The notes: generated by a model not told the origin, from the sequence alone. A DNA stretch of 64,000 bases from JAAXHV01 sp965207165 (GCA_965207165.1 OZ242265.1:1674001-1738000); one strand, 5' to 3'; numbered from the stretch's first letter, positions 18,101 through 27,783 are shown. Numbers and translations are program-made.

Positions 18101-18914
18101 TTCGACGCCGGGATTAACACCGCTTTCCGACGGGATTGGCGTGGCGCTGACAGGCTTGCAGATCAGCAACGGCGCCGACCGTGAAACCATCAATACGATC
18201 GTGAACCTGCTCTACCGCCACGCGGTGGTATGTATCCCGGATCAGGATCTTACACCGGCGCAACTGGCCGGTTTCGGCGCCTGTTTCGGCAAGCCCATTC
18301 ACCATACCGAAGCGGATCTCCGTCTTGACGGACTACCCGGCGTCATGTCCTTATCGAACGCGGACAACCGTGACGACCGACAACTCAACGGTGGCGCCCA
18401 CTGGCATACCGACCTGGTCCACACCGATGAACCGGCCAGCTTCACCATGCTGAACGCAATTGCCGTTCCGCCTTCCGGCGGCAGGACGCTGTTCGCCGAC
18501 CAGGTTGCCGCGTACGAGGCGTTACCGCAGCCAATGCGGCAGCGGGTCGATACGATGACCGTGCTCCACTGCTACGAGGCGCGTACCGACGGGTCCATGC
18601 CGCTGGTGCGCCACCCCCTGGTCCGGCCGCATCCCGTAACCGGCAGGCGCGCCCTGTACGGCGCCGCCGATACCGGGATCGGCATCGAAGGCATGTCCGG
18701 CGACAGCGCCCGGCAGTTCCTGCTGGAACTGGCTGGGCATGCGACCGATCAGCGCTTTGTATACAGGCATGCATACAACAAACACGACGTGGTGATCTGG
18801 GACAACTCGCAGCTTCTGCACAGCGCCGAGCTACTCGAGCGCTCACGTTCGCCCGAACAGGATCGAATCATGCACCGCGTATCGGTGCGCGGGTGGCCGG
18901 ACCCGCAGCAATGA
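18093..18914 (+). CDS. TauD/TfdA-family 2-oxoglutarate dioxygenase
   Basis: 273 aa with the Fe(II) triad visible as H105-x-D107 (GAHWHTDLVH) and H243 (DNSQLLHSA), plus a C-terminal Arg in HRVSVRG for 2-oxoglutarate. The family couples 2-oxoglutarate decarboxylation to hydroxylation, often releasing sulfite or opening ether bonds. In an operon with a sulfatase and sulfotransferase, attack on a sulfated or sulfonated compound is one possibility. It is translationally coupled to the monooxygenase (8-nt overlap). Confidence 0.88.
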   Translation: MIDSTPGLTPLSDGIGVALTGLQISNGADRETINTIVNLLYRHAVVCIPDQDLTPAQLAGFGACFGKPIHHTEADLRLDGLPGVMSLSNADNRDDRQLNGGAHWHTDLVHTDEPASFTMLNAIAVPPSGGRTLFADQVAAYEALPQPMRQRVDTMTVLHCYEARTDGSMPLVRHPLVRPHPVTGRRALYGAADTGIGIEGMSGDSARQFLLELAGHATDQRFVYRHAYNKHDVVIWDNSQLLHSAELLERSRSPEQDRIMHRVSVRGWPDPQQ

Positions 18915-18949
18915 GTACCCGGGTCAGCACTGTCTTGTGAATAATCACC

Positions 18950-20149
18950 ATGCGCAAGCTCGCCATCGGTCTGCTCACCCTGTTCCGGCGTACTTCACTC
19001 TTCATCCGAAAGCTGCGCGGCAGGACGGAAGACGATAGCGCCGCACACCGGGTGGTCAGCGGCAAGTCCTGGGATGAGTTCTGCGATACGCTGAAAGCGG
19101 CAGGCGCCGCGTTGCAGTATCCGGGGACGCCGCGGGACCCGCTCAACCAGGCGGAAGGGTACCGCTACCTGAGCCGTATCGCCCGGGCCGGCCTGACGGC
19201 GTTCATCGAGCACGCCGACGCAAACGCGCCCGTACTGCACCGGGTGGTCGACGAGACCACCAAGCTGGGCGCCGACAACCCGGACAACTACTATCAAACC
19301 GCCGCCCTGAACGGCGACTACGAGTACAAAATCAGCGGGCGGCGCAACACTGTCGCGTACCTGAGCTTCGGCACCCAGTCCGGCAATTACGGACAGGGGG
19401 GCGGCCTGCCTCCCACGGGACACATTGAATCCGACCAGATTGAAATGGACGGGGACGGGTATTTCGAACTGGTGCTCAGCTGCAGTCGCCGGGAAAAGAA
19501 CTGGCTGCCCATGACACCGGAAACCGGCACCCTGGTGGTGCGCCAGACGTTCCTTGACCGGGAAGCGGAAACCCCGGCAGACCTCATAATCGAGCGCATC
19601 AACTGTCCGGAGCATGAGCGCCGCCCCTCCCCTCTCACGGCGCGGCAACTGGATGAAGGGTTGCAGAAGACCGGCGCGCTGGTGGCAGGGGCGCCGTTAC
19701 TGTTCGCCAGGTGGGCGCGCGGTTTTCAAAAACACAGTAACGAGTTGCCGATGTTCGACCCGCAGGTATCGCTGGCCGCCGGCGGCGACCCCAACATCAC
19801 CTACTACCACAGCCACTGGGCAATCGCGCAGGACGAGGCCCTGCTGGTGGAAGTCACACCGCCGGAATGCGATTACTGGAACTTCCAGTTGAACAATTAC
19901 TGGATGGAATCCCTGGACTACCGCCACCACAGAATTCATACGAACAAATTTCTTGCCCATTATGAGGATGACCGTTCCGTACGACTTGTCGTAGCGCATG
20001 AAGACCCGGGCCTGCCCAACTGGATCGAAACCGCCGGTCACAGTTCCGGCACCATGTGTTTCCGCTGGGTGCGGGCCCGGGAGCATCCACAACCCCGGAC
20101 CCGGCTGGTCAGGCTCAGCAGCCTGAAAAACCGTCCGGATACCGGATAA
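18950..20149 (+). CDS. DUF1214 domain protein
   Basis: 399 aa. The C-terminal half has the DUF1214 pattern (YYHSHWAIAQDEALLVE, YWNFQLNNYWMESLDYR, TMCFRWVRAR). The N-terminal half is helical (RYLSRIARAGLTAFIEHADA). DUF1214 proteins occur beside sulfotransferases, SDRs and steroid- or xenobiotic-related genes, but their chemistry is not settled. The next gene follows after 4 nt. Confidence 0.82.
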   Translation: MRKLAIGLLTLFRRTSLFIRKLRGRTEDDSAAHRVVSGKSWDEFCDTLKAAGAALQYPGTPRDPLNQAEGYRYLSRIARAGLTAFIEHADANAPVLHRVVDETTKLGADNPDNYYQTAALNGDYEYKISGRRNTVAYLSFGTQSGNYGQGGGLPPTGHIESDQIEMDGDGYFELVLSCSRREKNWLPMTPETGTLVVRQTFLDREAETPADLIIERINCPEHERRPSPLTARQLDEGLQKTGALVAGAPLLFARWARGFQKHSNELPMFDPQVSLAAGGDPNITYYHSHWAIAQDEALLVEVTPPECDYWNFQLNNYWMESLDYRHHRIHTNKFLAHYEDDRSVRLVVAHEDPGLPNWIETAGHSSGTMCFRWVRAREHPQPRTRLVRLSSLKNRPDTG

Positions 20150-20153
20150 CGCC

Positions 20154-21431
20154 ATGGCCGCAGGGAACTTCGTGACTTCCACCGACTACGGAAATCCCTA
20201 TCGCCCCCTGCCGGTCAGGCTTTTCAATTTCATAGGCCGATCAGTCAGGCGTGTCGGACTGCAATTTGGGACAACTATAAATTACGGGTTGCAATTTGGG
20301 ACGCTCATGGATTACGCAAAACGCAAGACGGGGCTTGCGGATTTTGGAGACGATGGCCATGCCCATGCCCTGGAGGTGCTGGTAACGTCCATCAATGACG
20401 AGGCAGCACTGAATACCACAGGCAGGTTGATACAGAAATCCAGGCTCACCGATGCGCTGGTTCAACGTCTGCGTATAGAGGACCTGCTTAAGAAATACCC
20501 CGAAATACACGATATCGACCTCGGCAAGATTATTCTGGTTACCGGTCTGCCGCGTACCGGCACCACGTTGCTGCAACGCCTGTTGAATTCCAATCCGGCC
20601 ATCCGGACCGTGTCCGGTGTGGAAGGACTGGAACCTGTGCCTGCGGGTCATACAGGAAAACGCAATACAAGAGCAGGGCGCGCAAAACTCGCGCAACGGG
20701 TGATTTCCTACCTGTCGCCGCAGTTTGTCACGGTTCATCCTGTAGACCACAACGCGCCGGAAGAAGACGTCATGCTGCTGGACCTGAACTTCATGAGCCA
20801 GACCGCGGAGGCCACCATGCATGTACCGGCATATTCACGCTGGCTGGAACGCCAAGACCATACGCGTACCTACCAATACTTGCGCAAGGTCCTGCAGATC
20901 CTGTGCCGGCAACGCGCCGGCAGCACCTGGGTACTTAAAACGCCACAACACATGGAATATCTCGATGTATTCCTGGCAGTATTTCCGGGAGCGACGGTCA
21001 TACAGACTCACCGTGACCCGCGCAGAACATTACCATCCTTCTGCAGCATGGTAGCCCACGCCCGCGGCATCTTCAGCGACCACGTAGACCCGGGGGCGAT
21101 AGCCGCACACTGGTGCCGAAAAACGCGCAGGATGGTTGAAATGGCCATGCAGACCCGGACAAAATACGACCCCGGCCGGTTTATCGACGTATCGTATTAC
21201 GACCTGGTGGATGATCCGATTGCCGAACTGCAACGAATTTACCACCTGGCGGGGATCGATTTTCCCGGTGAAGCCCGCCGAAAAGCCGGGGAATACACAC
21301 AGGCTAACAGGCAAAACCGTTTCGGCAGACACGCATACCGGTTAAGCGATTTCGGACTGAATGAGGAAATCATTGAGCATAACTTCTCTATTTACCGGCA
21401 AAAATACACGATCCCCTTCGAAAACCAATGA
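20154..21431 (+). CDS. Sulfotransferase family protein
   Basis: 425 aa with the PAPS-binding loop ILVTGLPRTGTTLLQRLL at about residues 127-144, the 3'-phosphate region VIQTHRDPRRTLPSFCSMV and a C-terminal basic segment, as in the Sulfotransfer_3 family. It would transfer sulfate from PAPS to a hydroxyl. Near the N-terminus there is an in-frame 10-residue duplication (GLQFGTTINY/GLQFGTLMDY), encoded by a 30-bp repeat with 13 identical bases at 20260 and 20290. The stop overlaps the next gene's ATG (ATGA). Confidence 0.85.
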   Translation: MAAGNFVTSTDYGNPYRPLPVRLFNFIGRSVRRVGLQFGTTINYGLQFGTLMDYAKRKTGLADFGDDGHAHALEVLVTSINDEAALNTTGRLIQKSRLTDALVQRLRIEDLLKKYPEIHDIDLGKIILVTGLPRTGTTLLQRLLNSNPAIRTVSGVEGLEPVPAGHTGKRNTRAGRAKLAQRVISYLSPQFVTVHPVDHNAPEEDVMLLDLNFMSQTAEATMHVPAYSRWLERQDHTRTYQYLRKVLQILCRQRAGSTWVLKTPQHMEYLDVFLAVFPGATVIQTHRDPRRTLPSFCSMVAHARGIFSDHVDPGAIAAHWCRKTRRMVEMAMQTRTKYDPGRFIDVSYYDLVDDPIAELQRIYHLAGIDFPGEARRKAGEYTQANRQNRFGRHAYRLSDFGLNEEIIEHNFSIYRQKYTIPFENQ

Positions 21432-22435
21432 CACGAAAACTGAAACAAACCGGTGACGGCACCTTCATCAATTCGATTACCAGCGCAATCCGGGACCTCC
21501 GCCAACCGCAGGCAGGGGGACTGAGCCCGGTAGCGGATGATGTCCGGATTGACGGTAAAACCTGCCTGGTTACCGGAGCCAACAGCGGACTGGGCAAGGC
21601 CGCGGCTGTCGAACTTGCGAAGCGAGGCGGCAACATGGTCCTGGCCTGCCGCCCCGGACACGTTGAAACCCGTGGCGAAATTATGCGGTTGTCCGGCTCC
21701 GGGACGGTGGAAATGCTGGAAGTGGACCTTGCAGACCTGGAATCCGTGCACCGCTTATGCGACCTCATGAAGCAACGCAATATACGCGTTGACATCGCAC
21801 TCATGAACGCCGGCCTGATGCCGCGCAAGGCGAGAAAAACGCCACAGGGATACGAGATGATGTTCGCGGTGCATTTCCTCTCGAAACGGGTGATGATCGA
21901 ACGTTGGCTGCAGGACGGTGTGATACGCCCGTCCGTCCAGCCTGGTGAGACCCCGCGTATCGTATTTATTACCTCGGAGTCGCACCGTTCCTCCCACACT
22001 ATCGACTTCGACCGATTTGGCGCGTTCAGGGATTACGGAATCAAGCAAGGTCTCAAATATTACGGCATCAGCAAGTTGATCCTGTGCACCTTCGCAACCG
22101 AACTTTCCCGGCGCCTGAACCCGGGCGGGAACGTCGAAGTTGCCGTGCATGCAATGTGCCCCGGCGGGGTTGCCACGAATATTGCCAGGGAAGCGCCGGT
22201 CTGGCTTAAACCGCTGGTCAAGCCGCTGTTAGGGCACTTTTTCCAACCTCCGGAGCAGGCCATCGGGCCGGTAATCTACCTGTGCTGTGCTGAAGAAGCG
22301 GGTACTGCCACAGGGATGTACCTGCATATGATGCAGCGGAAGTCTGTCTCAGCGGCAGCAGCAGATCCGGACAATGGAACCAGGTTGTGGGAAGCCAGCG
22401 GAGCGCTGCTGGCGGAATCACGAAAAGTGAGCTGA
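21428..22435 (+). CDS. SDR family oxidoreductase (first)
   Basis: 335 aa short-chain dehydrogenase: TGANSGLGKAAAVELA binds NAD(P), NAGLMPR follows near residue 134, and the catalytic Tyr and Lys are in YYGISKLIL. The subtype resembles retinol-dehydrogenase-like or WW-domain-oxidoreductase-like SDRs. A roughly 45-residue N-terminal extension precedes the Rossmann fold. It is coupled to the sulfotransferase gene (4-nt overlap). Confidence 0.88.
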   Translation: MTRKLKQTGDGTFINSITSAIRDLRQPQAGGLSPVADDVRIDGKTCLVTGANSGLGKAAAVELAKRGGNMVLACRPGHVETRGEIMRLSGSGTVEMLEVDLADLESVHRLCDLMKQRNIRVDIALMNAGLMPRKARKTPQGYEMMFAVHFLSKRVMIERWLQDGVIRPSVQPGETPRIVFITSESHRSSHTIDFDRFGAFRDYGIKQGLKYYGISKLILCTFATELSRRLNPGGNVEVAVHAMCPGGVATNIAREAPVWLKPLVKPLLGHFFQPPEQAIGPVIYLCCAEEAGTATGMYLHMMQRKSVSAAAADPDNGTRLWEASGALLAESRKVS

Positions 22436-22448
22436 TCAACGCTTGAAC

Positions 22449-23459
22449 ATGCTGCATACGTTCAACAAATCCGTCCGGCACCTGTGGCGCCGGTTCGGCC
22501 GCAAACCGGTGGCGGAAAAAGTCGACATGACAGGCAGGCATGTTATCGTCACCGGCGCCTCCCCCAATTCGCTGGGTTATGAGACCGCCAGGGTTCTTGC
22601 CGGTTGGGGCGCTTCCGTCGTGGCGACAAGTACACGCCATGTCGCGCGCATGGAGAGTGCCCTGAAGGAAGACCTGCGCAGGATGGGCGCCAACGAGGAC
22701 AACGTCACGGCCCGGTCGCTGGACCTGTGCGATGTCGACAGCGTCAACCGCTTTACAACGTGGTACCGGAACAGCCATAACGGGAAACTGCACGTGCTTG
22801 TCAATAACGCGGGTATTCACAAAAATATCCTCAAACCGCATACCCGGCCGCCAATCAGCAAGGACGGTTTTGAAATTCACTGGCGCATCAACTATCTCGG
22901 GACCTGTCACCTGACGAGCCTGCTGTTGCCGCTGCTGAAGCAAGGCGGCCTGGAGAGCGGAGATGCCCGGTTGGTCAACGTGTCTTCCCACCTGCATGAC
23001 AGGGTAACCAACGCAGACCTGTTCGACGCTAACAGGCGTTATCACTCATGGGATGCGTACGGAACATCGAAACTGGCGCTGGTTCACCATGCGTACGAGA
23101 TCGAAAGACGCTTCGCGAAACAGTACAACCTGCTTTCCATGGCATTGCACCCGGGATCGGTCGAAACCAACCTCACCCGGATGGAAGCGCCGCAAGGAAA
23201 GACCGGCAAGGTATTGCATCGAATCAGTTCCGCGCTGGCGTCCCTGGTGTTGCTGCCGCTCAAGGATGGGGCCCAAACCATCGTGATGTGCGCCAGTAAG
23301 ACCCCATTGCAAGGGGGAAGATATTACGATCGCTGCGCTATCGCAGAATCAACCGATGCGAGCAAAGACGAAACCGTGTCGAAACTGCTGTGGGACAAGT
23401 CGGAGGCGTGGGTCGCCGGCCTGGTAACACCGGACGGGGTCGAACATGAGCAGGTTTGA
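22449..23459 (+). CDS. SDR family oxidoreductase (second)
   Basis: About 336 aa with TGASPNSLGYETARVLAGWG, VNNAGIH, VNVSSHLHDR and the catalytic YGTSKLAL. It is related to but distinct from the preceding SDR, so two different alcohol or ketone steps are likely in the pathway. ATG at 22449 is chosen over a TTG two codons upstream. It overlaps the SRPBCC gene by 14 nt. Confidence 0.88.
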   Translation: MLHTFNKSVRHLWRRFGRKPVAEKVDMTGRHVIVTGASPNSLGYETARVLAGWGASVVATSTRHVARMESALKEDLRRMGANEDNVTARSLDLCDVDSVNRFTTWYRNSHNGKLHVLVNNAGIHKNILKPHTRPPISKDGFEIHWRINYLGTCHLTSLLLPLLKQGGLESGDARLVNVSSHLHDRVTNADLFDANRRYHSWDAYGTSKLALVHHAYEIERRFAKQYNLLSMALHPGSVETNLTRMEAPQGKTGKVLHRISSALASLVLLPLKDGAQTIVMCASKTPLQGGRYYDRCAIAESTDASKDETVSKLLWDKSEAWVAGLVTPDGVEHEQV

Positions 23460-23895
23460 AGTACGCTCCGACCGTATCCGGATCAACGCACCAGCAGACT
23501 TCGTCTGGCGCGTTCTGACCGGGGTGGAGCAATACGCCGCATGGAATCCATTCACGCCGCAGGTCCGCACCGATTTTAAAATGGGATCACCCGTGCATTT
23601 ACGGGTCAGGATGGGACCTGCTAAAATGAAAATAACGGAATACGTATGCGCGTTCGATAAACCCCGGCTCATTGCCTGGAACAAGGCGTTCGGGGCGCGT
23701 TGGCTGCTGTTCGCACAACGGGAGCAACACCTGGAAGCGGCAGGCGAGACAGGTTGCAGCTACCATAATACGGACCGCTTGTCCGGAGTGCTTGCACCGC
23801 TGGTATACCTGTGTTGCGGCGGGTACATGCGGCGCGGCTTCGACGATGTGGGCCAAGGATTAAAACATTATGCGGAAGCAATGTACAAAATATAA
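23446..23895 (+). CDS. SRPBCC family protein
   Basis: 149 aa START-like fold: INAPADFVWRVLTGVEQYAAWNPFTPQV at the start and a C-terminal helix (GYMRRGFDDVGQGLKHYAEAM), typical of the polyketide-cyclase/dehydrase group. The hydrophobic cavity may bind the pathway intermediate. It overlaps the genes on both sides (14 and 26 nt), which ties it firmly to the operon. Confidence 0.82.
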   Translation: MSRFEVRSDRIRINAPADFVWRVLTGVEQYAAWNPFTPQVRTDFKMGSPVHLRVRMGPAKMKITEYVCAFDKPRLIAWNKAFGARWLLFAQREQHLEAAGETGCSYHNTDRLSGVLAPLVYLCCGGYMRRGFDDVGQGLKHYAEAMYKI

Positions 23896-24637
23896 ACTGT
23901 TTTTTATTATCTTTTCATGCTCGCTTTCCGTCGGCGCTGCTGATTTTTACGCGGAAATGCAACAACGCATCGAACTGCAACAGAAAGCGTCCGACAGGCA
24001 TAAGTGGGACTTTCGCCGGGACTCGGCGAGGAAACCCTTTGAGACATTCAGGTTTCTTGGCCTGAAGCCGGGCATGATGGTGATGGACGTAGGGGCGGCT
24101 GCGGGTTACACCACCGAGATGCTGGCGGCGGCAGTGGGACCGGAAGGTAAGGTCTATTCACAGAACCGCGCGCGGGTGTTATACAAATTTGCCGACGGTT
24201 ATTACAAGCGCACCATGGATGAACGGTTGGCAAACAACCGTCTGCCCAACGTGGTGCTGCACGTGAAGGAATACGCTGACCTGGGACTGGATGGGGAACT
24301 GGACCTGGCGTTCTGGGGAAATAATTTCCATGACTATCATTACAACGAGGAAGGCGAAGCCGCGGCTCTGGAGGTCCTGCTCAGCATCAAAAAGACCCTG
24401 AAGCCCGGCGGCATTCTGGGTATTACCGACCACGTCGGCAGCGCGGACCACGACAACAGGGAGCTGCACCGGATCGAGCCGGACATTATCCGGGACACGC
24501 TGCAACAGGCGGGCTTTATCATCGAGGCGGAATCCGACCTGTTCGCCAATCCGGCGGACGACCACGGTCTTGCGGTTTACGATGAGGAGATTTACCTGAA
24601 GACGGACCGGGTACTGATGCGCGCCAGGAAACCCTGA
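23870..24637 (+). CDS. SAM-dependent methyltransferase-like protein with signal-like N-terminus
   Basis: 255 aa. The first ~24 residues (KKYKLFFIIFSCSLSVGAA-like, hydrophobic with basic start) resemble a signal peptide. The rest is a class I methyltransferase fold with motif I DVGAAAGYTTEML near residue 76 and LKPGGILGITDHVG. A SAM enzyme in the periplasm would be odd because SAM is cytoplasmic; the N-terminus may instead be a membrane anchor. It is the last gene of the operon, with a 26-nt overlap with the SRPBCC gene. Confidence 0.8.
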   Translation: MRKQCTKYKLFFIIFSCSLSVGAADFYAEMQQRIELQQKASDRHKWDFRRDSARKPFETFRFLGLKPGMMVMDVGAAAGYTTEMLAAAVGPEGKVYSQNRARVLYKFADGYYKRTMDERLANNRLPNVVLHVKEYADLGLDGELDLAFWGNNFHDYHYNEEGEAAALEVLLSIKKTLKPGGILGITDHVGSADHDNRELHRIEPDIIRDTLQQAGFIIEAESDLFANPADDHGLAVYDEEIYLKTDRVLMRARKP

Positions 24638-24691
24638 TACAGAGATGTTATAAGCCGGCAATTAACCAGCGGCAACAGAAAATTTACCGGC

Positions 24692-25366
24692 CTAACTCCG
24701 GCCCAGCACGCTGTAGTCGCCATCGACGATCAATCGAACGGAAATGTACAACCCCAGCAGCGCGAACAGTACCCAGAAAGAGTTTATTCCCAGGATATAG
24801 AAGTATGTATCGCCCCTGCGAATCAGCTTATGCCTGCCTGCGACATAAAAACTCACCACGTATACCGAGGTCATGTACACCCATTGCCAGAACAGCATGG
24901 CGCCCAGGATACCCACGAGCAGTGCCGGCAGAAAACTGACCGTGTACGCCGCGTACAGGACCAGTGAGGGAATTGCCGTGACAAAGCCGTTGCCGATGTC
25001 CACGTTGAAACCGTACGTGCGCCGGTCGGCATAAGAACCATCGTACACGGAATAAGACGCCCAGGCGTCCGCCCACACCGTCGGGGACAGGACTTTGCCT
25101 AACGGGACCTCGACAGCCATAAACCCGGCGGCAGGCGACCGGCCGGTTGCCGCGGAGTGTTCACGCCAGTAACCAACGCGTTTCTCAATGTAATCCCGGC
25201 GCCAGAACAGGCACATCTCCCAATAGCAGACCATCAGGTTGACCGAGAAAAACAGGCTCATCAGGCTATAACAGGCATTCACAGAGCCGTTGATCCGGTA
25301 ACTCAAAGCGATACCGGCAGCTGTAGAGAGTGCGACAAAAATCGCAATAATCGAACCAACCCGCAT
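24692..25366 (-). CDS. Membrane protein of unknown function
   Basis: About 224 aa with four or five hydrophobic segments: one at the N-terminus, one around SLFFSVNLMVCYW, and two or three in the C-terminal half (LVLYAAYTVSFLPALLVGILG, FWVLFALLGLYISV). No family recognised. ATG at 25366 is used rather than the TTG two codons upstream. It lies 36 nt downstream of the molybdenum subunit gene and is probably the last gene of that minus-strand operon. Confidence 0.75.
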   Translation of the reverse strand: MRVGSIIAIFVALSTAAGIALSYRINGSVNACYSLMSLFFSVNLMVCYWEMCLFWRRDYIEKRVGYWREHSAATGRSPAAGFMAVEVPLGKVLSPTVWADAWASYSVYDGSYADRRTYGFNVDIGNGFVTAIPSLVLYAAYTVSFLPALLVGILGAMLFWQWVYMTSVYVVSFYVAGRHKLIRRGDTYFYILGINSFWVLFALLGLYISVRLIVDGDYSVLGRS

Positions 25367-25402
25367 CTTCAAACCGGCCTGTGTCCCTGCAAAAAAATCC
25401 TT

Positions 25403-27733
25403 TTACAATTTTCCCAGGGCCTGCAGTACCTTCTCCGGGGTAATCGGCAATTCGGTTATCCTGACGCCAAGCGCGTTATAGATCGCATTGGCGATGGCCG
25501 CAGCGGGCACGATCAGGCAGACTTCAGACATGCTCTTGGCGCCAAACGGTCCGGTCGGCTCGTTGGATTCGACAAAAATGCTCTCGACCTTCGGCGGCAT
25601 CTCCATGGACGTCGGCATCTTGTAGTCCAGGAAATCGGCGGACAGGCAGGCGCCGGTATCCTGGTCGAACTGCAGGTGCTCCATCAACGCATAGCCCATG
25701 CCCTGCTGGAAGCCGCCTTCAACCTGGCCTTCAGCAGACTTGGGGTGCACTACTTGGCCCATGTCCGTGGCATGCACCGCACGCAACACCCTGACTTCGC
25801 CGGTATCCGTGTCCACTTCCACCTCCACGAACTGCGCCGCGGCAGGCGACGGGTTGGACGGCGGCGCCTGGCTGGCGGAACCGATTATCGTCCCTTTTTC
25901 CGCGATGGTGGTGGGTTGCGGCCCGCTGTCGGTCATCTGTATGAACGGGGACTCGGCGCGGGCGATTATCTCCGTCATGGGCACACCGGAATCCGGCGCG
26001 CCTTTTACGAGTATCATTCCGTCTTCAAGATAAAGGTCATCGGCATTCGCCTCCATGACGGCGGCCGCGGCCTGGAACAGGCGCTGTTTTACCGCAACGG
26101 CGGCTGCCTTGGTCCCCAGACCCGCCGAATAGGTGGCGCGGCTGGCGTGGGTGGGGGCATCGAACGGCGCGGTATCGGTATCGGCGTAGACGATCCTGAC
26201 CGCCCCGGGCGCCAGGCCCAGCTCTTCCGCTACAACCTGGGTCAGCATGGTGGTCTGGCCGGAGCCCAGGTCGACACAGGACGACACCACGTCCGCGGTC
26301 CCATCCCGGTTCAGTTTAACCGTCGCGCCGGCATGCTCGTAGATGTCCGGGAACCCCAGGCAACCACTCACCCACAACGGGTGGCAGGCAAAGCCTATCC
26401 CGCGTTTCTTGCTTCCTGCATCCGCGCCGGCAGGGCGCCGCCGGTCGAAGCCGATACGCTCCGCGCCCTGTTTCAGACAATCGTCCAGCCGGTAACTGTT
26501 CAGCGTGTGGCCCTGCAGCACCGGGTGGGGGTCGCCTTCCTTGTGCGTATTCCGGGAACGGAACCCGATGGGGTCAAGACCCAGTTTCTCGCAGATTTCA
26601 TCGTTCTGGGACTCGACGGCAAAGCAGCCCTGGGGCGCGCCGTAGCCGCGGTAACCGCCGCCGATAATGTTGTTGGTATAGACGGTAAACCCCTCCCAGA
26701 CCTGGTTCGGGCATTTCCATGGGAAAAACGTCCCGTACAGTCCATGCACCATGATTACTTCTGCGCCGTGGGTGGCATGGGCGCCGCCATCGAGTATGCT
26801 CTTGATATAGCGGGCGGTGTAGGTACCGTCGTTTTTCACCCCGGTCTTGAGATACACCTTGATCGGGTTGCGTGTGGTCGTGATGAAATCTTCCCCGCGG
26901 CTGTGTTCTATACGCACGGGCCGCTTCGCCTTACGGCTCAGCAATGCCGCGATGGGCTCCAGGTGCCCGATATCCAGCTTGCCGCCGAAGCCGCCGCCGA
27001 TATAGGCCGGTTTGACCACGTTGATACTGCTCTCCGGCACACCCAGGGCAACCGCCATTTTTTCCCTGAGACCGAAACCGTGCTGCATGGAGGAATGCAC
27101 GGTAATCCTGCCGTCCGTTTCGGTATCCACCACGCAAACCCGCGGTTCCATGTAACAGGTATGCACCCGCTGGGTCTGGTAGACGCCTTCAAAGATATGG
27201 TCGGCCTCGGCAAAACCGGCCTCCAGGTCGCCAACATTAAAGGACGGCGACTTGGCAATGTTATCCGGTGCGTCGTCATGCAGTTGCGGCGCGCCTTCCT
27301 GCATGGCCTGCTCCGGGTCGAATACGGCCGGCAGTTCCTCGTATTCAACGTCGATGAGTTGCAATGCGGCATCGGCGACTTCCGGGGTTGTCGCGGCAAC
27401 CGCCGCCACCGGCTGGCCGGCCCAGCGTACTCGGTCGCTCATCACGACAAAATCCTGCACCATGCTCTTGGCATGGGCCGGCACGAAATAAACGGGGGTA
27501 AATTTGTTCTGCGGCACCTCGGCAGGTGTCAACACCGCTTTCACACCCGGCAGCCGTTCCGCTTCACTGGCGTCGATACTGACGATCTTCGCATGGGGAT
27601 AGGGGCTGCGCAGCAGCTTGCCGTGCAGCATGCCGGGCAGGCTGTAATTTACGATATAGTGTTTGCCGCCCGTTACCTTGTCATAAGCATCGGGACGTAC
27701 GACATTTTTACCGACAACATTCAATTGAGCCAT
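25403..27733 (-). CDS. Molybdenum hydroxylase large (molybdopterin) subunit, operon A
   Basis: 776 aa of the xanthine dehydrogenase/aldehyde oxidase family. The small N-terminal domain (VVRPDAYDKVTGGKHY) is followed by GGGFGGKLD, YRGYGAPQGCFAVE and, near the C-terminus, GAKSMSEVC with the probable catalytic Glu. It holds the Mo-molybdopterin cofactor and hydroxylates a carbon next to a ring nitrogen or an aldehyde. With the FeS and FAD genes upstream it forms a complete enzyme. The substrate cannot be fixed; xanthine is possible given the ureide genes in the window, an N-heterocycle equally so. Confidence 0.9.
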   Translation of the reverse strand: MAQLNVVGKNVVRPDAYDKVTGGKHYIVNYSLPGMLHGKLLRSPYPHAKIVSIDASEAERLPGVKAVLTPAEVPQNKFTPVYFVPAHAKSMVQDFVVMSDRVRWAGQPVAAVAATTPEVADAALQLIDVEYEELPAVFDPEQAMQEGAPQLHDDAPDNIAKSPSFNVGDLEAGFAEADHIFEGVYQTQRVHTCYMEPRVCVVDTETDGRITVHSSMQHGFGLREKMAVALGVPESSINVVKPAYIGGGFGGKLDIGHLEPIAALLSRKAKRPVRIEHSRGEDFITTTRNPIKVYLKTGVKNDGTYTARYIKSILDGGAHATHGAEVIMVHGLYGTFFPWKCPNQVWEGFTVYTNNIIGGGYRGYGAPQGCFAVESQNDEICEKLGLDPIGFRSRNTHKEGDPHPVLQGHTLNSYRLDDCLKQGAERIGFDRRRPAGADAGSKKRGIGFACHPLWVSGCLGFPDIYEHAGATVKLNRDGTADVVSSCVDLGSGQTTMLTQVVAEELGLAPGAVRIVYADTDTAPFDAPTHASRATYSAGLGTKAAAVAVKQRLFQAAAAVMEANADDLYLEDGMILVKGAPDSGVPMTEIIARAESPFIQMTDSGPQPTTIAEKGTIIGSASQAPPSNPSPAAAQFVEVEVDTDTGEVRVLRAVHATDMGQVVHPKSAEGQVEGGFQQGMGYALMEHLQFDQDTGACLSADFLDYKMPTSMEMPPKVESIFVESNEPTGPFGAKSMSEVCLIVPAAAIANAIYNALGVRITELPITPEKVLQALGKL

Positions 27734-27746
27734 AGTTATGTCCTTC

Positions 27747-27771
27747 GGGGACAGATTTCAAATCTGTCCCC
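27747..27771. repeat. REP-like perfect hairpin (12-bp arms, 1-nt centre)
   Basis: The arm GGGGACAGATTT is followed by one base and its exact complement. It lies in the 50-nt gap between the FeS and molybdenum subunit genes. A degenerate copy is at 60508-60531. Such hairpins may stop or stabilise the operon transcript. Confidence 0.75.
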
Positions 27772-27783
27772 ATGTTGTATTTA

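Noticed and set aside
20260..20302. 13-bp direct repeat as an attachment site
   Set aside because: The 30-bp period keeps the sulfotransferase frame and encodes a repeated 10-residue segment, so an internal duplication is simpler.
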